Source: Granulicella sibirica
GTDB lineage: Bacteria > Acidobacteriota > Terriglobia > Terriglobales > Acidobacteriaceae
Direction: 5' to 3'
Assembly (NCBI RefSeq): GCF_004115155.1
Contig: NZ_RDSM01000001.1
Location: 2,108,001-2,172,000, forward strand
DNA: 64,000 bases
This document shows, in pieces, positions 50,451 through 59,251 of the stretch; the stretch's first letter is position 1, and every line of letters begins with the position of its first letter. Both the position numbers and the translations under genes were made by a program. The notes below the pieces were generated by a model. That model saw nothing but the letters and a program-made list of their open reading frames with translations, was not told where the DNA came from and made no database searches.

Positions 50451-51779
50451 TCAGGCGGGCTTTGACGGGCCATGAAGGCCGAGGCGCTTCTGGAAGTCGA
50501 GGAAGACGAGGGCGCAGGGCGAGTAGCCGCCGGGATCGGGGAGGGTGAAGACCCCGGTCTGCGGATCCATCTGCTGGCGGAACGCGGCTCCGCCGGGTTC
50601 GGCGCGATGGGCGCGGGCGACGGCCTCGACCCACTGCTGCATCATGTGCCGCAGCTCCTTCTCCTTGCCGTAGTGGCTCATCCAGCGTGGGGTGCGGAGT
50701 GCAGTGAGGGCTTGTGAGGCTCCGCCCCAGGAGTTGCGTGGGATGGGGCGAACGAAGACGGGGTCGTCCTGCGCGATGCTCGAGAGCGGGTAGGGTGCCC
50801 AGAACGCCTTCGGGTTATGAATCTGCTTGGTCCAGACGTCCTCGAAGATGCGCTTGTCGGCTGGTTGTGAAAGGTCAAGGACATGCTCGCCGAGGACGCG
50901 CGAGATGACGTCCGACCGCACACGGACGAAGTTGTTCTGTGCATCGAGGTCGTAGAAGGCTCCGTCCTCGGGGCTGTAGAGCTTCGTGAGGATGAGGCGG
51001 CGGATATGCTCGGCGTCGGCCAGCCAGCGGGCCTCTTCGTCGGGTTTGCCGAGGGTGCGGGCCATCGCGGCGAGAGCGATGCGGCCTCCGTACACGGTGG
51101 CGGAGAGGTCGGGGCACAGGCGCGGCAGAGTGGGGATGGGCGGGCATTTGCGCGCGTCGCCGTCGAGGCACCGGTTTGGGATGCCGGCCCAGCGCGGGCT
51201 ATTGTCGTGGCCGGTGTCGTAGGTGCAGAAGCCCTCGGCCAGACCAGTCTTCCGGGTGTCGCGGTATTGGCGGAGCCACGCATCCCACTTGGAGCAGGCG
51301 CTGTAGGCCGTTTCGAGGAAATGCTGCGCGTCCGGGAGACCGGGCCTGCGGGAGAGCTCCCAGGCGGTCGCCGCGAGCGAGATCACCATCTGGATCTGCT
51401 CGAACCCTGTACTTGTGGCCCGGCAGGCAGAGGGGAACTGTCCGTCGGGACGCTGCAGCGCGAAGAACGCCATGTGATTGTTGCGGGCGACCTGCATCGG
51501 AGAGGGTGTGCCTTCATGCGGTTCAGCGAGATGCGCCCAGACCAGGGCCTCGTGTGGACCGCATTCCATCCACACTCCGTTATAGGTGCTTCCCTCGATC
51601 AGCATAGGCTCGCTATAACCATCGGGCCGCGGAGGCAGGATACGAATGTTGCCGGCCACGGTGGCAATGGCGTCGGCACGCGTAGAGTCCAAACCCGCGT
51701 CCGGAGCGGTCGCATGCAGCACGCGGGCGGTGGCGGCGAGAGCAGCGGTCTGCAGAAAGGTTCGGCGGGTCTGGCTCAC
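50451..51779 (-). CDS. Tat-exported (alpha/alpha)6 glycosidase-like protein
   Basis: A 442-aa exported protein. Tat signal: TRRTFLQTAALAATARVL. The body has the helical-hairpin pattern of (alpha/alpha)6-barrel glycoside hydrolases such as the MGH1-like group: IEGSTYNGVWMECGPHEALVWAHLAEP, FFALQRPDGQFPSACRAT, FCTYDTGHDNSPRWAGIPN with acidic/His residues and later SWGGASQALTALRTPRWMSHYG. Catalytic acids cannot be fixed by eye. Convergent with the receptor/oxidoreductase/DUF6807 genes, consistent with degradation of a glycan by the same locus (inference). Confidence 0.75.
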   Translation of the reverse strand: MSQTRRTFLQTAALAATARVLHATAPDAGLDSTRADAIATVAGNIRILPPRPDGYSEPMLIEGSTYNGVWMECGPHEALVWAHLAEPHEGTPSPMQVARNNHMAFFALQRPDGQFPSACRATSTGFEQIQMVISLAATAWELSRRPGLPDAQHFLETAYSACSKWDAWLRQYRDTRKTGLAEGFCTYDTGHDNSPRWAGIPNRCLDGDARKCPPIPTLPRLCPDLSATVYGGRIALAAMARTLGKPDEEARWLADAEHIRRLILTKLYSPEDGAFYDLDAQNNFVRVRSDVISRVLGEHVLDLSQPADKRIFEDVWTKQIHNPKAFWAPYPLSSIAQDDPVFVRPIPRNSWGGASQALTALRTPRWMSHYGKEKELRHMMQQWVEAVARAHRAEPGGAAFRQQMDPQTGVFTLPDPGGYSPCALVFLDFQKRLGLHGPSKPA

Positions 51780-51814
51780 GCAAGAAGTGTAGCCTCGCGT
51801 TTTAGAATCGGGAA

Positions 51815-52930
51815 ATGGATGTTGCGTTCGCGGAGATCGTGGAGGACAAGGTCAGGCTGGACGATCGACAGACTCGACGGTTTCGGCGGCTTCTTTCGGG
51901 CTGGTATCGCGTGCATGCGCGCAAGTTGCCGTGGCGGGGAAACGTCGATCCGTATCGGACGTGGGTGTCGGAGATCATGCTGCAGCAGACGCGCGTCGCG
52001 GCTGTCATCGAACACTACAGCGTGTTCCTGGAGAAGTTCCCGACGGTTGTGGCGCTGGCGCTTGCGCCCGAGGCGGATGTGCTGGCCGTCTGGTCGGGGC
52101 TCGGCTATTATCGGCGGGCGCGGATGCTGCATAAGGCGGCACAGTTCGTAACGAAGGAGCTTGGCGGCGTGCTGCCGAGAACATCGGAAGAGCTACGTAC
52201 GCTGCCCGGCATCGGCGAGTACACCTGCGCAGCTATCGCGAGCATTGCCTTCGGCGAGAGCATCGCGGTGGTCGACGGGAATGTCGAGCGTGTGATCCTG
52301 CGCCTGATGGGCAGGCCTGAAGATGCTACCGCTGCCGGAAAGACTTATGTGCGCGAGATCGCGGCGTCGCTTGTGCCGGCGAAGAGAGTCTCCCTCCGGA
52401 TCGACGAAGCTTCGGACTTCCACGCGAAGATCAACGCCTCCGGTGATCACAACCAGGCCATGATGGAACTGGGCGCGACCATCTGCCTTCCGAAGGCCCC
52501 GCTGTGCTTGAACTGTCCGGTCTATGCGCTCTGCCTCACACGCGGCGAGCACCGGACCTTACCGCGTGGCAAGCAGACCAGTCGTCCCGCGGCCTACCTT
52601 CTCGCCCTGCGCAAGGATGGGACGGCGACCGAAATTCTGCTCGAGCGCAGGCCCGACGAGGCGAGCCTCATGGCCGGGATGTTCGAGATCCCGCCGCTGC
52701 CGATGGATGCGGTCGAAGGCATGGAGCCCATGCTGCGACTACGGCACGCGATCACCAATACGAACTACTATGTGCAGGTCTTTGGCGACTTGCCGGGGCT
52801 GCGTTCTTCGCTCGTCGTCGCTGAGCAGGATCTATCCTGGGTCCGCACAAGCAAGCTGACGGAGATACCGCTGACCGGATTGACGCGCAAGGTGCTGAAG
52901 CGGCTCGGCGTAATCGCAGTGAAGGTCTAA
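51815..52930 (+). CDS. mutY: A/G-specific adenine glycosylase
   Basis: A 371-aa MutY removing adenine opposite 8-oxoguanine. The catalytic domain has LPWRGNVDPYRTWVSEIMLQQTRV (catalytic Glu), the helix-hairpin-helix LPGIGEYTCAAIASIAFG and the catalytic Asp in VVDGNVERVI. The [4Fe-4S] cluster is C-x6-C-x2-C-x5-C at CLPKAPLCLNCPVYALC. A C-terminal NUDIX-like domain (ILLERRPDEASLMAGMFEIPPLP ... LRHAITNTNYYVQVF) recognises the oxidised guanine. A family B repeat follows the stop. Confidence 0.96.
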   Translation: MDVAFAEIVEDKVRLDDRQTRRFRRLLSGWYRVHARKLPWRGNVDPYRTWVSEIMLQQTRVAAVIEHYSVFLEKFPTVVALALAPEADVLAVWSGLGYYRRARMLHKAAQFVTKELGGVLPRTSEELRTLPGIGEYTCAAIASIAFGESIAVVDGNVERVILRLMGRPEDATAAGKTYVREIAASLVPAKRVSLRIDEASDFHAKINASGDHNQAMMELGATICLPKAPLCLNCPVYALCLTRGEHRTLPRGKQTSRPAAYLLALRKDGTATEILLERRPDEASLMAGMFEIPPLPMDAVEGMEPMLRLRHAITNTNYYVQVFGDLPGLRSSLVVAEQDLSWVRTSKLTEIPLTGLTRKVLKRLGVIAVKV

Positions 52931-52976
52931 AGGCAGGGAGTAGGGAATTGGGCCTGGGGAGTAGAAGACGAGGGTA
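52931..52976. repeat. Dispersed intergenic repeat family B, copy 3
   Basis: GGCAGGGAGTAGGGA ... GGGGAGTAGAAGACGAGGG, immediately after the mutY stop codon and before the M28 peptidase gene on the same strand. Matches 15129-15171 and 50402-50450. Confidence 0.65.
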
Positions 52977-53012
52977 GACTTGCCTCATCGTGATTTGAGT
53001 GCTGGAGGCAGT

Positions 53013-54665
53013 GTGAAGCTTTGTGTGATGGCGTTCGTGGGTTTGGCAGCCTGTGCGGCTGGTGTGGGGGCGCAGGCGATTCCGCCTGCGGTGAAGGCGG
53101 CCGAGGCGTCGATCGATAGCGAGAAGATCCGCGCGCACGTGCGCTTTCTTTCTGACGACCTGCTCGAGGGGCGTGGGCCTGGTCTGCGTGGGGCTGATCT
53201 CGCGGCGAAGTACATCGCGACCGAGTTCGCGCTGATGGGCTTGAAGCCTGCGGGCGACAACGGCACCTATATGCAGCAGGTGAACTTCGTCGGCGTGAAG
53301 ACGATCCCGGCGAAGACGACGGCTGAGTTCGTCCCGGGGAGTGATTCGCCCTTGCCGATCGCATTTGGCACCGATTACGTTACAAATAATCAGGCTCACA
53401 CCCCAAGCGTTGACATCGACGTGCCGATCGTCTTCGCTGGCTATGGCGTGACGGCTCCAGAGTACGGCTGGGACGACTACGCTGGGCTAGACGTCAAGGG
53501 CAAGGTGGTGCTCGTCATCGTCGGCGACCCGCCATCCGACGATCCGAAGTTCTTCAAAGGCAAGGCCATGACCTACTACGGCCGCTGGACGTACAAGTTC
53601 GAGCAGGCCGCGCGCATGGGTGCCGTGGGCGCGCTCATCATCCACCGGACAGACCTCGCGAGCTACGGCTGGAGCGTCGTCGAGCACTCCTGGAGCGGCG
53701 AGAAGACCTACCTTCGCGACGACAAAAAACCGCCGCTTCAATCCGCAAGCTGGATACAGCTAAGCGTCGCGGGCAAGCTGTTTGCCGCGGCGGGTAAGGA
53801 TCCAGACGCCAACGTCGAGATCGCAGCCGCAGGTAAGAATGGCTTCAAGGGATACGAGCTTCCGGTGAAGATGAAGCTTCACCTGGAGAGCGAGATTCGC
53901 CCGTTCGTGAGCCCGAACGTCATCGGCAAAATCGAGGGTGCGCAGCCGAATACGCAGGCTCTCCTCTACACCGCCCACTACGATCACCTCGGCTTTATGC
54001 CGGGCATGGCGGGCGACAACATCTACAACGGCGCGGTTGATAATGGCACCGGCAGCGGCCTCGTGCTGGAGCTTGCGCGGGCATGGGGTGCGATGACAGT
54101 GAAGCCGCCACACGATGTCTTCTTCGCGCTTGTGACAGCGGAGGAACAGGGGCTTCTTGGGAGCGAGTACCTCGGACAGCATCCGCCCGTTCCGCCGAAG
54201 GAGCTTTCGCTCGACCTCAACTACGACGCGCTTTTGCCACAGGGTGAGCCACGATCGGTCGAGGTTGCCGGAGCCGAGCGCACCACCTTCTACCCGGTCG
54301 TGGAATCGACCGCGAAGCGGTTTGGCCTGACCATCGTTCCCGAGGCGCATCCCGAGGCCGGCGGCTACTACCGCAGCGACCACTTCAGCCTCGCTCGCGT
54401 CGGTATCCCCGCCTTCTCGATCGACCAGGGCACACTCTTCGCCGGACACGATGAGGCCTGGGGTCTCGCGAAAGCGAAGGAGTACAACGAGAAGCACTAC
54501 CACGACTTTTCCGACAACTACTCCGAGGACATGGACTTCCGCGGCCTTGCCACCATGGCTCGTTTCGGCATGGACCTCGGCTGGCAGGCGCTGACGGCGA
54601 AGGGCACGGTAGGCTGGCAGCCGGGCGATGAGTTCGAAGCAGCGCGCAAGGCGGGGGGCAACTGA
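53013..54665 (+). CDS. Secreted M28 family peptidase with PA domain
   Basis: A 550-aa exported dizinc peptidase: signal peptide MKLCVMAFVGLAACAAGVGAQ, the helical N-terminus with HVRFLSDDLLEGRGPGLRG, a PA domain (IVFAGYGVTAPEYGWDDYAGLDVKGKVVLVIVGDPP), and the M28 catalytic core: YTAHYDHLGFM (His), NGAVDNGTGSGLVLELARA (Asp), VTAEEQGLLGSEY (Glu-Glu), LNYDALLPQGE (Asp), YRSDHFSLARVGIP and HDEAWG (His). It probably trims peptides outside the cytoplasm. I use GTG 53013, which has a GGAGG four bases upstream, rather than TTG 52980. Confidence 0.9.
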   Translation: MKLCVMAFVGLAACAAGVGAQAIPPAVKAAEASIDSEKIRAHVRFLSDDLLEGRGPGLRGADLAAKYIATEFALMGLKPAGDNGTYMQQVNFVGVKTIPAKTTAEFVPGSDSPLPIAFGTDYVTNNQAHTPSVDIDVPIVFAGYGVTAPEYGWDDYAGLDVKGKVVLVIVGDPPSDDPKFFKGKAMTYYGRWTYKFEQAARMGAVGALIIHRTDLASYGWSVVEHSWSGEKTYLRDDKKPPLQSASWIQLSVAGKLFAAAGKDPDANVEIAAAGKNGFKGYELPVKMKLHLESEIRPFVSPNVIGKIEGAQPNTQALLYTAHYDHLGFMPGMAGDNIYNGAVDNGTGSGLVLELARAWGAMTVKPPHDVFFALVTAEEQGLLGSEYLGQHPPVPPKELSLDLNYDALLPQGEPRSVEVAGAERTTFYPVVESTAKRFGLTIVPEAHPEAGGYYRSDHFSLARVGIPAFSIDQGTLFAGHDEAWGLAKAKEYNEKHYHDFSDNYSEDMDFRGLATMARFGMDLGWQALTAKGTVGWQPGDEFEAARKAGGN

Positions 54666-55000
54666 TGGACACTACCTTCGTGAAGACCGGAGATGCCGTC
54701 AGCCAAACGCCCGAGCCCGGCATGATCCGCCAGGTGCTCGCGCATAACGAACAGATGATGTTGGTCCGGCACTTCTTCGAGGCTGACTGGGTCGGCGCGC
54801 GCCACAGCCATCCGCACGGACAGCTCGTCTACGTGGTGAAGGGGAAGATACGGGTCGACGTCGGTGGTAAGGCGTTCGACGTTGCGGCCGGGGACAGCTT
54901 CGTGGTCGAGGGCGGCGTGCCGCACCAGGCTTCGGCGCTCGAAGCCTCCGAGGTCCTCGACATCTTCACTCCCATCCGAGAGGACTATCGCCCCAAGTAA
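54665..55000 (+). CDS. Cupin-domain protein
   Basis: A 111-aa single-domain cupin: motif 1 WVGARHSHPHGQLVYVVKGKIRVDVGG carries the metal-binding His pair and Glu-equivalent region, motif 2 FDVAAGDSFVVEGGVPHQASAL carries the second His. Such proteins bind a divalent metal and act as small isomerases, dioxygenases or regulators; the substrate is not visible. The start overlaps the M28 stop by one base (TGATG), indicating coupling. A bidirectional hairpin follows. Confidence 0.85.
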   Translation: MDTTFVKTGDAVSQTPEPGMIRQVLAHNEQMMLVRHFFEADWVGARHSHPHGQLVYVVKGKIRVDVGGKAFDVAAGDSFVVEGGVPHQASALEASEVLDIFTPIREDYRPK

Positions 55001-55017
55001 CCAACGCTGGAACATGA

Positions 55018-55053
55018 AAACGCCGCATCCAGCAGGCACGGGATGCGGCGTTT
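55018..55053. terminator. Bidirectional rho-independent terminator
   Basis: A perfect 13-bp stem (AAACGCCGCATCC / GGATGCGGCGTTT) with a 10-nt loop, flanked by A on the left and TTTCGTATTT on the right, placed between the convergent cupin and small secreted protein genes. Confidence 0.85.
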
Positions 55054-55073
55054 CGTATTTGTGCGTGTTGCGG

Positions 55074-55388
55074 TTACTTACTTGGTGCGGGCTCGGTCTT
55101 CTCCTGCTCCTGCGTAGCTTTGTCGGCGTCCTTCTGCGCCTTCGCCTGGCTCTTGGCTGCCTTTGCCTTGGCGTTGGCGGCTTTCTCTTCCTGTTTCTGC
55201 TGCTTCTTCTGAGCCTTGAGCTGATCCTTCGTCATGGGGGTGGTTTCGGGCTGGGTTCCTGGCTGCGCGGTATTCTGCGCCGGTGTGGTGGTCGTTTGCT
55301 CCTGGGCGAAGGTGGGGAGGGCAGCCGTCGCTGTGGCGAGGAAGGCAGCCAGGGCGAAGCGGGTAGTCGTGTTTCTGAGGGCGGTCAT
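55074..55388 (-). CDS. Small secreted Lys/Ala/Gln-rich protein
   Basis: A 104-aa protein with a signal peptide (NTTTRFALAAFLATATAALP, cleavage near FAQ), a Thr/Pro/Gln-rich middle and a strongly charged low-complexity helical tail (QKKQQKQEEKAANAKAKAAK, then SQAKAQKDADKATQ). No known domain. The ATG is preceded by a good AGGAGA. It ends near a strong terminator. Similar short, charged exported proteins are common in this group but not characterised. Confidence 0.7.
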   Translation of the reverse strand: MTALRNTTTRFALAAFLATATAALPTFAQEQTTTTPAQNTAQPGTQPETTPMTKDQLKAQKKQQKQEEKAANAKAKAAKSQAKAQKDADKATQEQEKTEPAPSK

Positions 55389-55544
55389 TTCGTTCTCCTG
55401 TGCGTTGCTGCGCACTTCGGGTTAAGACGGCAGCTCCGCTGAAATGGAGGCTTGCGGCAGGCCAGCGAGAGGCAGGCAGGCGAGAGGTAAACTGAACTGT
55501 GGACGCTTTGCCATTCTGGCTGGGGACCACGTTAGGAAACGAAG

Positions 55545-57689
55545 ATGCGGGTGGTGGTTGCGGAAAAGCCGTCGGTAGCGCGGGATATTGCGCGTGTGCT
55601 GGGGTGCGAGCGGCGGCAGGACGGCTTCTTCGAAGGCCCGAACGCGATCGTGACCTATGCGATCGGGCACCTCGTCAACCTGCCGATGCCTGAGACGCTG
55701 AACCCAGCATGGGCCGGCGCATGGACGGCGCAGAAGCTGCCCATGATTCCCGGCCAGTGGCACTACGTCGTAAACCCCAAGACAGCCGATCAGTTCGCGG
55801 TCGTCAAGCGATTGCTGAATGCCCGCGATACGACCGAGGTCGTGAACGCCGCCGACGCCGGGCGCGAGGGCGAGGCGATCTTCCGGCGTATCTACGCCAT
55901 GGCCGGATGCCGCAAGCCGGTGATGCGCTTCTGGGCGAGTTCTCTGACGGAAGAGGCGATCCGCGAGGCGTTTGAGCGTCTGCGTCCGGCGGCCGATTAC
56001 GATTCGCTGGCGGATTCAGCACAGACACGGGCGGAGATCGACTGGCTGTGGGGGATGAACTACACCCGCGCCTACACCATCACGAATGGCGTGCTCTGCA
56101 CCGTCGGGCGGGTCCAGACTCCTACGCTGGCGCTGATTGTCGCGCGCGAAGCTCAGATTACGGGCTTCGTGAAGAGCTTCTTCTACCAGCTTCATGCGCA
56201 GATGCCCGGCTTCGTAGCCAAGGCGCTGAAGTTTCTCGACGGCGGCAAGACGACCTTCGACTTTGAGGAGAAGTTCGAGGTCGAGGAGATTCAGCGGGCG
56301 ATTCCCGCCGATACCGAGGCGCTCATCGAGTCGGTGAAGCTCTCGACGCAGAGGCGCTCGCCGCCACAGCTTTATAACCTCGGCGCGCTCCAGAAAGACG
56401 CGAACAAGCGCTATGGCTACACGGCCGCGCGTACGCTTGAGATCGCTCAGAGCCTCTACGAGAACTACAAGGTGTTGACCTACCCAAGGACTAGCTCCCG
56501 GCACATTGGCACGGATATGGTGGCAGGTCTCGCGGGGACGCTCAAGGCCATCAGCTTCCAGGCGGACGCGAAGGTGGTCGCGGCGGCGATCAAGCGGGCC
56601 GAGAACGGTCCTCCGCTCAGTGACAACTATGTCGACGATGCGAAGCTGAGCGATCACCACGCGATTCTGCCCACGCGGGCCTCGGCGGCGCGCCTCAGCA
56701 GCGAAGAGCGCAACGTCTACAACCTCGTGACGACGCGGTTCCTCGGGATCTTCCTGCCCGACAAGATCACCGAGATGACGCGCGTCGGCGTGGACATCGC
56801 GGGGCAGAAGTTCCAGGCAAACGGGTCGCGCGTCACCGACCCCGGCTGGGCCGTGCTGATGGGCGGCAAGACCGGCGACGTGGAGCGTGGCGAGGATGGC
56901 GAGCCCCTCGGGACGCTGCCTCCGCTGAAGGTTGGCGAACGTTACCCGGTTGACTCGCATGAACTGAAGACGAAAGAACGCAAGCCTCCGCCGCGCTATA
57001 ACGACGCCACTCTTATTGCGGCGATGGAGACCGCCGGTAAGTCCATCGAGGACGACGAACTGCGGGCCATCATGAAGGGCAAGGGGCTCGGCACCGAGGC
57101 CACGCGATCTGCGATCATCGGGCGTCTTGAGCAGTCTGAATACATAGGACGCGATGGCAAGTTCTTCTTTCCGACGGCGAAGGGAACTTCGCTGATCGCG
57201 CAGGTCAGTGAGCGGATCTCGAGCCCATCGCTCACTGCGGCCATGGAAGAGAAGCTGATGGGGATCGAGCAGGGGGAGTATAACTCGGCCGAACTGCGCG
57301 AGGAGATCGAGGGCTATCTGCGGGAGGACATTCCCGAGGTGCTCGCCGCTCCGGCGATCCGTCCCCCGGCGGCGGCGGGCGAACCGGGCTCGGCTGACTT
57401 CAAGCTTCCGGAGGGGGCGATCCTTTGCCCGAAGTGCAAGGCCGGTGAGGTGCGGCGCATCGGCGATCAGGCGTTCTACGGCTGCTCAGCGTTCCGGCAG
57501 GGCTGCCGCTTCCAGGTCTGGGTCGAGGTCGCTAAGAAGACCCTCACCGAGGCGCAGGTGAAGGCCCTCTGCGGCAAGAAGGGGCGAACTCCGCTGATCA
57601 AGGGGTTCGTGTCGAAGGCCGGGAAGAAGTTCGACGCGTTCCTCGTGCTCGACGCGGAGTTCAAGGCGAAGTTCGAGTTCGAGAAGTAG
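55545..57689 (+). CDS. topB: DNA topoisomerase III
   Basis: A 714-aa type IA topoisomerase. The Toprim domain starts VVVAEKPSVARDIARVLG (catalytic Glu) and has NAADAGREGEAIFRRIY (Asp-x-Asp region). The toroid contains ALQKDANKRYGYTAARTLEIAQSLYENY and the catalytic tyrosine Tyr313 in LTYPRTSSRHIG. The end carries one four-cysteine zinc-ribbon-like repeat (CPKCKAG ... YGCSAFRQGC) and a topo III-specific LIKGFVSKAGKKFDAFLVLD segment. It decatenates replicating DNA and works with RecQ. ATG start preceded by a purine-rich GGAAACGAAG. Confidence 0.94.
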   Translation: MRVVVAEKPSVARDIARVLGCERRQDGFFEGPNAIVTYAIGHLVNLPMPETLNPAWAGAWTAQKLPMIPGQWHYVVNPKTADQFAVVKRLLNARDTTEVVNAADAGREGEAIFRRIYAMAGCRKPVMRFWASSLTEEAIREAFERLRPAADYDSLADSAQTRAEIDWLWGMNYTRAYTITNGVLCTVGRVQTPTLALIVAREAQITGFVKSFFYQLHAQMPGFVAKALKFLDGGKTTFDFEEKFEVEEIQRAIPADTEALIESVKLSTQRRSPPQLYNLGALQKDANKRYGYTAARTLEIAQSLYENYKVLTYPRTSSRHIGTDMVAGLAGTLKAISFQADAKVVAAAIKRAENGPPLSDNYVDDAKLSDHHAILPTRASAARLSSEERNVYNLVTTRFLGIFLPDKITEMTRVGVDIAGQKFQANGSRVTDPGWAVLMGGKTGDVERGEDGEPLGTLPPLKVGERYPVDSHELKTKERKPPPRYNDATLIAAMETAGKSIEDDELRAIMKGKGLGTEATRSAIIGRLEQSEYIGRDGKFFFPTAKGTSLIAQVSERISSPSLTAAMEEKLMGIEQGEYNSAELREEIEGYLREDIPEVLAAPAIRPPAAAGEPGSADFKLPEGAILCPKCKAGEVRRIGDQAFYGCSAFRQGCRFQVWVEVAKKTLTEAQVKALCGKKGRTPLIKGFVSKAGKKFDAFLVLDAEFKAKFEFEK

Positions 57690-57698
57690 CGGCCGGCT

Positions 57699-58352
57699 CT
57701 AGCGGTGCGTGGCCTTCGCCGGGCCGATCGCAGGTGCGGCTGTTTCGGCAAGCGCTACGTCGATGGTGCGATAGAGCTGGCTGACATCGACCACCTGGAC
57801 CCAGCGCCGAGGCGTGACGACGAAGATGCATGGCGTATGGACAATGCCCATGCGGGCACCGAGCGCGCGATCGGCCTGGATCTCCTTTTGGCAGGCTCCG
57901 TCGGCGTCCATCACGAAAGGCTGGGCTACGCCGTGCGTCTGGAACCAATGCCGGGTGAAGTTGTCGAGGTCGTCGCGGCTGGCGATGCTGTTCTGGCTGG
58001 CGAAGACGTCGCGACGGAATGTCTCGGCGATTACCGGCGACGCTTTGTCCTGGAGATACCGAGCTGTGATGGCGGCCTGCAGGCTCCAGGGGTGGAGGTT
58101 TGTCAGCGGGAAGTCATGGCGGACGAGGGGGATCTTATAGTGATCGATGGCGGCGTGGACGACGGGAGCGGCCTGTGCGCAGGCGGGGCATTCGAGGTCT
58201 TCAAACTCGTAGATCGCGACCTTTGCGCCTGCGGGAGGCTTGACCATGCTCGTATCTTTGAAGGGATCGAGCGCGTTGGCAGGCACGGCGGTCTGCGCAA
58301 CGGCGGAGAGGGAGGCGCAGAGGACGAGGGCGGCGGTGGCGAGAAGTTTCAT
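57699..58352 (-). CDS. Secreted DsbA-family thiol-disulfide protein
   Basis: A 217-aa periplasmic thioredoxin-fold protein. Signal peptide [20 protein letters not shown]; active site [10 protein letters not shown] (C-P-A-C) after YEFEDLE; then [22 protein letters not shown] for the helical insert and the cis-Pro loop IVHTPCIFV. It should oxidise or isomerise disulfides in exported proteins. ATG 58352 begins with the signal peptide, although the frame remains open to 58739, where it would overlap the divergent osmC-like gene. Confidence 0.9.
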   Translation of the reverse strand: MKLLATAALVLCASLSAVAQTAVPANALDPFKDTSMVKPPAGAKVAIYEFEDLECPACAQAAPVVHAAIDHYKIPLVRHDFPLTNLHPWSLQAAITARYLQDKASPVIAETFRRDVFASQNSIASRDDLDNFTRHWFQTHGVAQPFVMDADGACQKEIQADRALGARMGIVHTPCIFVVTPRRWVQVVDVSQLYRTIDVALAETAAPAIGPAKATHR

Positions 58353-58455
58353 TTTGGTCTCTCCGGTTTTCACGTCTGGTTGACCCACGCGGAACCTCCC
58401 GCGCGCATCGTATAGAAGTTGGCGTTGGTTAGACGTTGCTTTCAGGAGATTGGAT

Positions 58456-58881
58456 ATGGATCGTAGCGCGAGTGCAGTGTGGCATGGCTCTCTCAAAGAG
58501 GGCAAGGGAACGATTTCGACGCAGAGCAGCACGTTGAAGGATGCGCAGTACAGCTTTGGAACGCGGTTTGAGAACGGCGTGGGGACGAATCCCGAGGAGT
58601 TGATTGCGGCGGCGCATGCGGGCTGTTTCACGATGGCTCTCAGCGGGCAGTTGACGAGCGCCGACCTCGTCCCGGATTCGCTCGAGACTACGGCTGTCGT
58701 GACCATGGAGAAAACCGACGACGGCCCGACCGTCACCAAGATTCACCTCACCACCAAGGCGAAGGTTCCGGGGGCGGACAAGGAGAAGTTCGACGAGCTG
58801 GCGAAGAAGGCCAAGGAAGGCTGCCCCATCTCGCGCCTGCTGAAGGCGGCCGAGATCACTCTGGATGCGCAGTTGGTCTAG
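58456..58881 (+). CDS. OsmC family peroxidase
   Basis: A 141-aa OsmC/Ohr-type protein that reduces organic peroxides. The two redox cysteines lie in [17 protein letters not shown] and [15 protein letters not shown], spaced as in the family, with the N-terminal [20 protein letters not shown] and [13 protein letters not shown] 58456 has AGGAGA seven bases upstream; a TTG two codons earlier is the alternative. A UUCG-type terminator follows the gene. Confidence 0.92.
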   Translation: MDRSASAVWHGSLKEGKGTISTQSSTLKDAQYSFGTRFENGVGTNPEELIAAAHAGCFTMALSGQLTSADLVPDSLETTAVVTMEKTDDGPTVTKIHLTTKAKVPGADKEKFDELAKKAKEGCPISRLLKAAEITLDAQLV

Positions 58882-58904
58882 ATGCTTCGGCATGGGAATG
58901 AACG

Positions 58905-58930
58905 CGGGCGTCCTTCGGGGCGCCCGTTTT
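58905..58930 (+). terminator. Rho-independent terminator with TTCG tetraloop after osmC-like gene
   Basis: A 9-bp stem (CGGGCGTCC with GGGGCGCCCG, one T-G wobble) closed by TTCG and followed directly by TTTT. Textbook intrinsic terminator, which separates this gene from the small peptide gene. Confidence 0.88.
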
Positions 58931-59046
58931 CCTGTTCACGGTCCATCTGAAACGATCTAAGCCACGTATTCCCTATCAGTTTGGCCGGTGGTGCGACAGG
59001 CTTGTGCGCCGGAAGCAAATCTCAAGAAACGGGAAATGAGGACAGC

Positions 59047-59223
59047 ATGTCTGAGATTACGAAGACCGGCGCGGCACACGAGGGAGAATTGACCGACGAG
59101 CAATTGGAGACGGTCACCGGCGGACAGCGGGACTTCCACTTCACGAAGACCGTGGATAACGCAAGTCCGAACCTCTATCTCGGTACGGCCCCTGCGCCGC
59201 CACCACCGCCAAAGAAGGGCTAG
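59047..59223 (+). CDS. Small double-glycine-leader peptide (58 aa), putative bacteriocin/RiPP-like precursor
   Basis: A 58-aa peptide starting MSEITKTGAAHEGELTDEQ. Residues 15-27 (GELTDEQLETVTGG) match the double-glycine leader consensus of class II bacteriocins and related secreted peptides (acidic helix, L-x-x-V-x-G-G). The predicted mature part is 32 residues and ends in a proline run and basic tail (PPPPPKKG). It has no cysteine, so lanthionine or disulfide rings are impossible. The ATG follows GAGGA. No peptidase-containing ABC exporter, immunity or modification gene is visible in the window, so both export and function are inferred from the leader alone. Terminators isolate it from the upstream gene. 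Confidence 0.6.
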   Translation: MSEITKTGAAHEGELTDEQLETVTGGQRDFHFTKTVDNASPNLYLGTAPAPPPPPKKG

Positions 59224-59251
59224 TCCGTTTCGGCGGCTGCTACAGGGATAA

